Origin: Kingdonia uniflora
Taxonomy: Eukaryota > Streptophyta > Magnoliopsida > Ranunculales > Circaeasteraceae
Direction: 5' to 3'
DNA: 64,000 nt
NCBI GenBank assembly: GCA_014058105.1
Contig: JACGCM010002024.1
Location: 62,001-126,000, forward strand
Shown here: one piece after another, positions 59,560 through 64,000 of the stretch
How positions within the stretch are numbered: position 1 is the first letter of the stretch
Layout of the letters: every line of letters starts with the position of its first letter
Made by a program: the position numbers and the translations under genes
Notes under the pieces: generated by a model
Seen by the model: the letters and a program-made list of their open reading frames with translations, nothing else
Databases searched by the model: none
What the model was told of the DNA's origin: nothing

Positions 59560-60262
59560 TTCTTTTAGGATGATCCATATTTGTTTAAGTATTATACTGA
59601 CCAAATCCTTAGGAGATGTGTTCCCCAGTCAGAGTATACCAATATTTTATTATTTTGCCACACACAAGCTTGTTGAGGTCACTTTAGACCGCGGCAATTT
59701 TTTTGCAATGTAGCTTCTATTGGCCTACCTTATTTCACGATGCACATGCATTTTGTAAAACATGCGAGAGATGTCATAAAATTGGAGCTCTTTCTCGACA
59801 AAATATGATGCCCTTATACCTTATTTTGGTTATCGAACCCTTTGATGTTTGGGGCATTGATTTTATGGGCTATTTTCCCAAGTCTTTTGGACATGAGTAC
59901 ATCCCAGTTAAAGTAGACTATGTATCAAAATGGGTTGAAGCCATCCCATCGAGAACGAATAACAGTGCAGTTGTTCTTAATTTTTTAAAAGAAAATATAT
60001 TTTTTTCAATTTGGAACACCTAGGGCTATTATTGCGATGGAGGGTCACATTTTAAGAACAAAATTTTTGCTACCCTTGTCAAAAAGTATGGTGTAACCCA
60101 TAAAGTGGCAACACCTTATCATCCGCAAGCAAGTGGGCAAGTAGAAATTTATAATCGAGAGATCAAAAATATTCTTCAAAAGACGGTTAACCTAAATCGC
60201 AAAGATTGGTCTGTAAGATTAACTGATGCACTTTGAACTTATCGCACTGCATATAAAACCTC
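59560..60262 (+). pseudogene. Athila-like integrase, truncated
   Basis: The zinc part ends [18 protein letters not shown] (CxxC kept, about 59753-59800). The core has [10 protein letters not shown] (first Asp, about 59850-59880), [13 protein letters not shown], a G-GSHFKN block in which the second Asp is doubtful, and [16 protein letters not shown] with the Glu (about 60121-60170). It breaks at KTSI (60250-60262) where the CACTA-like end starts. A frameshift at about 60000-60010 and stops occur. Confidence 0.85.
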
Positions 60263-60540
60263 CATTACAACAAATAAGGGTTTTCACGTCACTAAAAAAG
60301 TGACGTGAAAGAGAAATAACGTCACTTTGTCAAGCGACGTTGACCAAGGCGACTTGGAAAGTCCGCGGCTTCAACGTCACTTTTTCGATGACATAGATAC
60401 CTATCATAAACGATGTTGTTTTCTAACCCATTGCACATGATAGTTGACAAAGACGTCATCTTTGGAAGTGACTTTAAATCAAATTCAAATCAACAACATC
60501 AGTTCCAAAAGTGATGTTGTTGCGTAATATAATTAAAAAA
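60263..60540 (+). mobile_element. CACTA (EnSpm)-like 5' terminus
   Basis: CATTACAACAAATAAGGG resembles the CACTACAA... ends of plant CACTA elements, with one change in CACTA. A perfect inverted repeat follows: 12-bp arms TTTCACGTCACT at 60282-60293 and AGTGACGTGAAA at 60299-60310, loop of 5 A. Further AACGTCACTTT, CGACGTTGA and AAGTGATGTTGTTG words up to 60520 act as subterminal repeats. No matching 3' end was found in the window, so its length is unknown. Confidence 0.55.
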
Positions 60541-61240
60541 ATCCCTCCCATCCCCACCCTGCTTTCCATTTTCCTTCACCTTTACTAGCACTTGCAAACA
60601 AATAGTCCACTGTCCACACATGGTTAAGCTCCTACCTATTGCAAAAGTGCAGAAAATACTTGAAAAAATTAATGCAAACTTGTCATTGGTTTCCTATATA
60701 ATATTATTATTGTTCTTATTAAGTACAATTATCAACTTCACTATGTAAACACATCATTCATAATGAGACTCATAATCTACAACTGTTCTTGCAACCTAAG
60801 CTAGTGAGAAAACTTCAAGCAACTAGTGTGGCAACGAAGCTCAATCCATGCGTACAGAAACTTTTTACACTTGCCTTCATCTCTATAGACCCGAAAAATA
60901 GCAAAGCTTAGCTCCCAGAGAATGTAAATCTGCAAGAGAAAACTATAATCAGATATCGAATTCATAAGTAATTGTCTAAGAAAAATTACACAAGTACTAG
61001 TATATTGCAAAGAGAATTTCATCCAATATGCACTGAAGCATTATCCTAATAACATTAATATCAGTATCTACATACATAATAATTACCTTTGATACAAGCA
61101 GCTAATAAACAGTCACAAATGGGTTTAATCAAAGAAGTGTTGCCAGCTTTCATCATTTGGGAATTATGAAAATCAAGGTGTATACAAATGTATGAAGAAG
61201 ATCCAATGTCCGCAACAACTAAAATTAACAAGGTCTGCAA
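60541..61240. other. No recognisable gene
   Basis: AT-rich sequence with short ORFs (73 and 65 codons on the minus strand) that match nothing known to me. It may be interior of the CACTA-like element. Confidence 0.4.
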
Positions 61241-61783
61241 GTGGCTACAAGAATGCACATGATCAAAGCAAAAGTGTCAACACAATCCAATTTTGGTGAA
61301 CAACTCTCAGTACAAGTGCTACAGATCACAAGGATGGCAGTTAAAGCAAGAATAGACAAGATAATTAGATGGAATGCACCATCTCCAGGATGGTTCAAAT
61401 TAAACTGTGATGGTTCAGCCCTAAGCTCAGGCTTATGTGGAGCTGCAAGAATCATAAGAAATTCTCAAGGGATGGTGGGGTACAGCATAGCATTGGGCAA
61501 TGGTACTAACACTGCAGCTGAACCATATGGGCTCCTACATGGACTCATACTTTGTAAACAACACCAATGGTCACCACTAAAATTTGAAATGAACTCTAAA
61601 GTCATTGTAAACTGGTACAAACAACACAAACTCGGACCTAGAAAGTATGGAACTGTATGGCAACAAATTCTACATTTAGGGCAAGAACAACAAATCAACA
61701 TTGGTCACACATATAGAGAAGGGAATAGCTTTGCTGATGGCTTTTCCAAACTGGGTAGTGCACAGCAAATACAATTACTCTGA
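61241..61783 (+). pseudogene. LINE C-terminal RNase H (RVT_3-type) fragment
   Basis: An open frame of 180 codons. The RNase H-like domain reads PGWFKLNCDGSAL (first Asp), then AAEPYGLLHGLILC (the Glu), FEMNSKVIVN (the expected Asp is Asn) and HTYREGNSFADGFSKLG (last Asp). This domain ends plant L1-type LINEs, but the same fold also occurs in single host genes. No RT sequence lies upstream. With one catalytic Asp changed it should be inactive. Confidence 0.7.
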
Positions 61784-62427
61784 ACCATTGTATCACAGCA
61801 AAGGTAGATTATAGCCTCTAACTTTCTAGAAAAGTTAGAGATTGCAGCTGTTAGACACTAATGTATTTATTCATTGGGCCAACCCGATTTCCTCCCTTGT
61901 ATCTTTAGATTGCATGAATAAATAAAACCCCTAGTTGCATACAAAAATAGCAATGTGCTGGATCTATCGATATTAACCTACTTCAATATCAACTTACTTC
62001 AATATTAGCTGTTTCACTTTTGTATTTTCATTTACATCCATGTATAAAATTTTGTGAATCTTGTGTTAGTTTCATTCTTTTTATTCTATTAATGAGATGC
62101 TTTAAGCATGATATACTAGATATCAAAATTATATTCTTTTTTGAATTTAGAGACTTAAGTTTTGACACATTGTTGGAACATAAAATCCGACATGGCTGCC
62201 ACCAAACTCAAGTTTCGAGTCATTGTAGGAGATGGTTTAATATCTTGGAACTCAAGTACGAGACCAAAGGAAAAAAAACTACCAATTCCAGGCACTAGCA
62301 CTGCTAGAGCGATGTTGCCAATATAAAACCAAGAAAACCAAGAGAAACTAAATGATGTTACCAATAGAAAAACCAGAGAAGATTTGACATAAGAGCAAGG
62401 CAAAAGGCTGGAAGTAATAGGTTTTAC
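61784..62427. other. No gene; possible LINE 3' end
   Basis: AATAAATAAAACC at about 61917-61929 could be the poly(A) signal of the LINE fragment. The minus-strand continuation past the GPX exon (62427 down to 62155) is open but unlike GPX, so it is read as intron or flank. Confidence 0.4.
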
Positions 62428-63608
62428 CTCAAAACTAAAAAAAGAAGTAGTAGGAGTGTAATGATCCACCGCATGTCTATCCTTGTCAACGAGAAACTTG
62501 GCGAAGTTCCACTTGTTGTTGTCCCAAAATAAACCACCTTTACTTGACTTCAAGAACTTGTGCAGTAAAGCCAAATTATCTCCATTAACGTCAACCTAAA
62601 GTCCAAGATTACCATGAAAGAAGACTAAACCAAAAATGCAAAGTAAAGAGTATCTCTAGCGTATAATTTTTAGATTAAGATTTATTTTTATTTGCTTAAT
62701 TATCACAAGAAATTTATTGAAGAAGACTCTTAAGGTTAATAAAATCCCTAGGTTGTAATATTTTCCCATTTTCAGTATACACCCAGAGATCTCTGCCTAA
62801 CCCCAGCTTTACTCCCCAAAAATGGCAGTGCTCATTCTATGTTTGGCTATGATGGGGTTGGGGAGTAAATATATTAGAGCACATGGTGAGTAGGAGTCTC
62901 AAGCAGTAAATGGAACGCCTAAGGCAGGCGCTACCACTTATAAATGGAACATATAGGCAAGTGTCAAAAGCTAGAATTACGCTAGGTGTACAAACTCTTA
63001 GATAAACTTAACACTTTTGCTGGTCTTTTTCAAAGTGTTACAGGATTGGGTAGCCCTATTACTCAAGATGCTCAATGTAATGCCCATTAGAACGAATTTG
63101 TTCAACAAGATTTACCTTATCAAATGGAGTACTTGGCTTTGAAACGGGTACAAGCAAACTCTAAAATCTGCCCGTTAGTATTTCAGGAAAACTAATTGTA
63201 AGGGAAAGCCAGTATTTCTAGACCTGAACACCACAGCAAAAAAAATCAACATATTTCATTAATAATCGCATAGCTAATAGAAAATAGCAAATCAAGAAAA
63301 ATAAAGAATATGATCAAAATCCATAACAGACCTTGATCCTTGTACTTTCCATATAAGTAGCCAGCTCTGAATAGTTCGCGTTGGTCAATCCGCTGTACCA
63401 ACCAAATCAATTAATACTACATTAAGTATTTCAGAGAGAAAAAATTAAAAAACAAACCAGAAAGCTTAACTATGGTAAAAATAAACCCAAGGCAAAAAAG
63501 GGATTTGAAAAGTGAGAAGAGAACATGGTATACCATTGTGATGCAACATTGACAGTCGCAATTCCATTTATGGAGGGCATACAAAGATTGCTTTACATTT
63601 TTGGTCAT
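62428..63608 (-). pseudogene. GPX: Glutathione peroxidase pseudogene, internal exons missing
   Basis: Three exon-like blocks on the minus strand fit plant thioredoxin-dependent glutathione peroxidase, which reduces lipid and hydrogen peroxides. Block 1 (63608 to 63534) gives NGIATVNVASQ with the split codon of the catalytic Cys. Block 2 (63392 to 63332) completes it as CGLTNANYSELA, then needs a one-base shift to read LYGKYKDQ. Block 3 (62595 to 62428) is open: [21 protein letters not shown], then [11 protein letters not shown] with the catalytic Trp. The exons for the FPCNQF part and the next one are absent from the 737 bases between blocks 2 and 3. Block 1 also needs a frame change upstream. 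Splice signals remain, so it is not a retrocopy. Confidence 0.8.
62808..62869. repeat. Perfect 12-bp inverted repeat
   Basis: TTTACTCCCCAA (62808-62819) and TTGGGGAGTAAA (62858-62869) with a 38-base loop. It lies in the gap where GPX exons are missing. It could be the core of a small foldback element. Confidence 0.8.
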
Positions 63609-64000
63609 TGAAAGATAGTAAGGTGAGCTATATTGCTAAATTACAGACATTGAGCTATGTGCGTCAGACTAGTTTCTTAACTTAAGACCTATTACAAGTT
63701 CACAATAACAATCACCCATGTCCAAGCTTGTGTTTCAGATCTCCTGAAGGTCACGCTTACTTGTCAAGATAATGTTACAGATTCTGATGGACTACTTCGT
63801 GCCTTACGTACTAAGATTGCAAAATTTGTTACAAATAATATGACAAGGAATTGGCCGCGGGATTTGTATGAAAAGGTAACATGAAGCCTATAAAGGTAGT
63901 AAAGCTCGAAAGAAGTCGCATATAACTTGGCATCCCATGGTATGGGTATTTGTAATGCTTTTGTGTTAAATGAGTACAAGAAGAGTTGCATGAAGTGTTT
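63609..64000 (+). other. End of window; unassigned exon-like ORF
   Basis: At about 63748-63891 the plus strand encodes KVTLTCQDNVTDSDGLLRAL, then RTKIAKFVTNNMTRNWPRD and YEKV, just before GTAACATGA, a possible donor or end. I do not recognise a family. The minus strand is also open (75 codons, 63764-63991). Confidence 0.3.

Larger units (their letters stand above)
46582..60262 (+). mobile_element. Athila-like Ty3/gypsy retrotransposon, interrupted and 3'-truncated
   Basis: Plus-strand order: LTR, primer binding site, long leader, gag, protease, RT, RNase H, integrase. Gag and the FMDDFS form of the RT active site fit Athila. The leader is interrupted by Harbinger-2 (47345-53136). After the integrase catalytic Glu region, the sequence stops at about 60262 where a CACTA-like terminus begins, so the 3' part, any env-like ORF and the 3' LTR are not visible in the window. 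Many stops and shifts. Confidence 0.85.

Overview
The window is nuclear DNA of a flowering plant, almost certainly a eudicot. The reasons are AT-rich sequence, short GT-AG introns, plant-type La and LC8 proteins, and dense plant transposons (Ty3/gypsy chromovirus, Tat and Athila lineages, PIF/Harbinger, hAT, pogo-like, MULE, CACTA and LINE). The species cannot be fixed from the sequence alone. No bacterial, organellar or CRISPR features were seen.

Layout. Bases 1-4724: 3' part of a dead chromovirus with one LTR. Bases 5160-12288: a dead autonomous PIF/Harbinger element (Harbinger-1) with nuclease and Myb/SANT genes, its nuclease split by a 2.6-kb solo LTR at 7189-9797. Bases 12570-13080: LINE remnant. 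Bases 14494-33702 form a gene island with four intact-looking genes: a DUF3741/DUF4378 (TRM/LONGIFOLIA-like) protein (+), an LC8 dynein light chain (-), a La RNA-binding protein (-) and a CCDC25/NFACT-R protein (-). All their exon joins keep frame. Small elements sit between or inside these genes.

Bases 34841-35021: pogo/Emigrant-like MITE. About 35200-46340: a decayed Tat-lineage element on the minus strand, with dual RNase H and a plus-strand extra ORF antisense to pol; a hAT-type MITE lies inside it. Bases 46340-46556: MULE transposase scrap. About 46582-60262: an Athila-like element on the plus strand (LTR, PBS, gag, PR, RT, RH, INT). Its leader is interrupted by a second PIF/Harbinger element (Harbinger-2, 47345-53136, perfect TTA duplication). 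Harbinger-2 carries the expected nuclease and SANT genes and also a plant mobile domain (PMD) gene. The Athila integrase is cut at about 60263 by what looks like a CACTA terminus. The end of the window holds a LINE RNase H fragment and an exon-deleted glutathione peroxidase pseudogene.

The four genes are unrelated housekeeping-type functions: microtubule/cell-shape-type protein, LC8 hub, pol III transcript chaperone, and CCDC25. The rest is nested transposon history. The most unusual item is the PMD gene inside Harbinger-2, followed by the antisense ORF of the Tat element.
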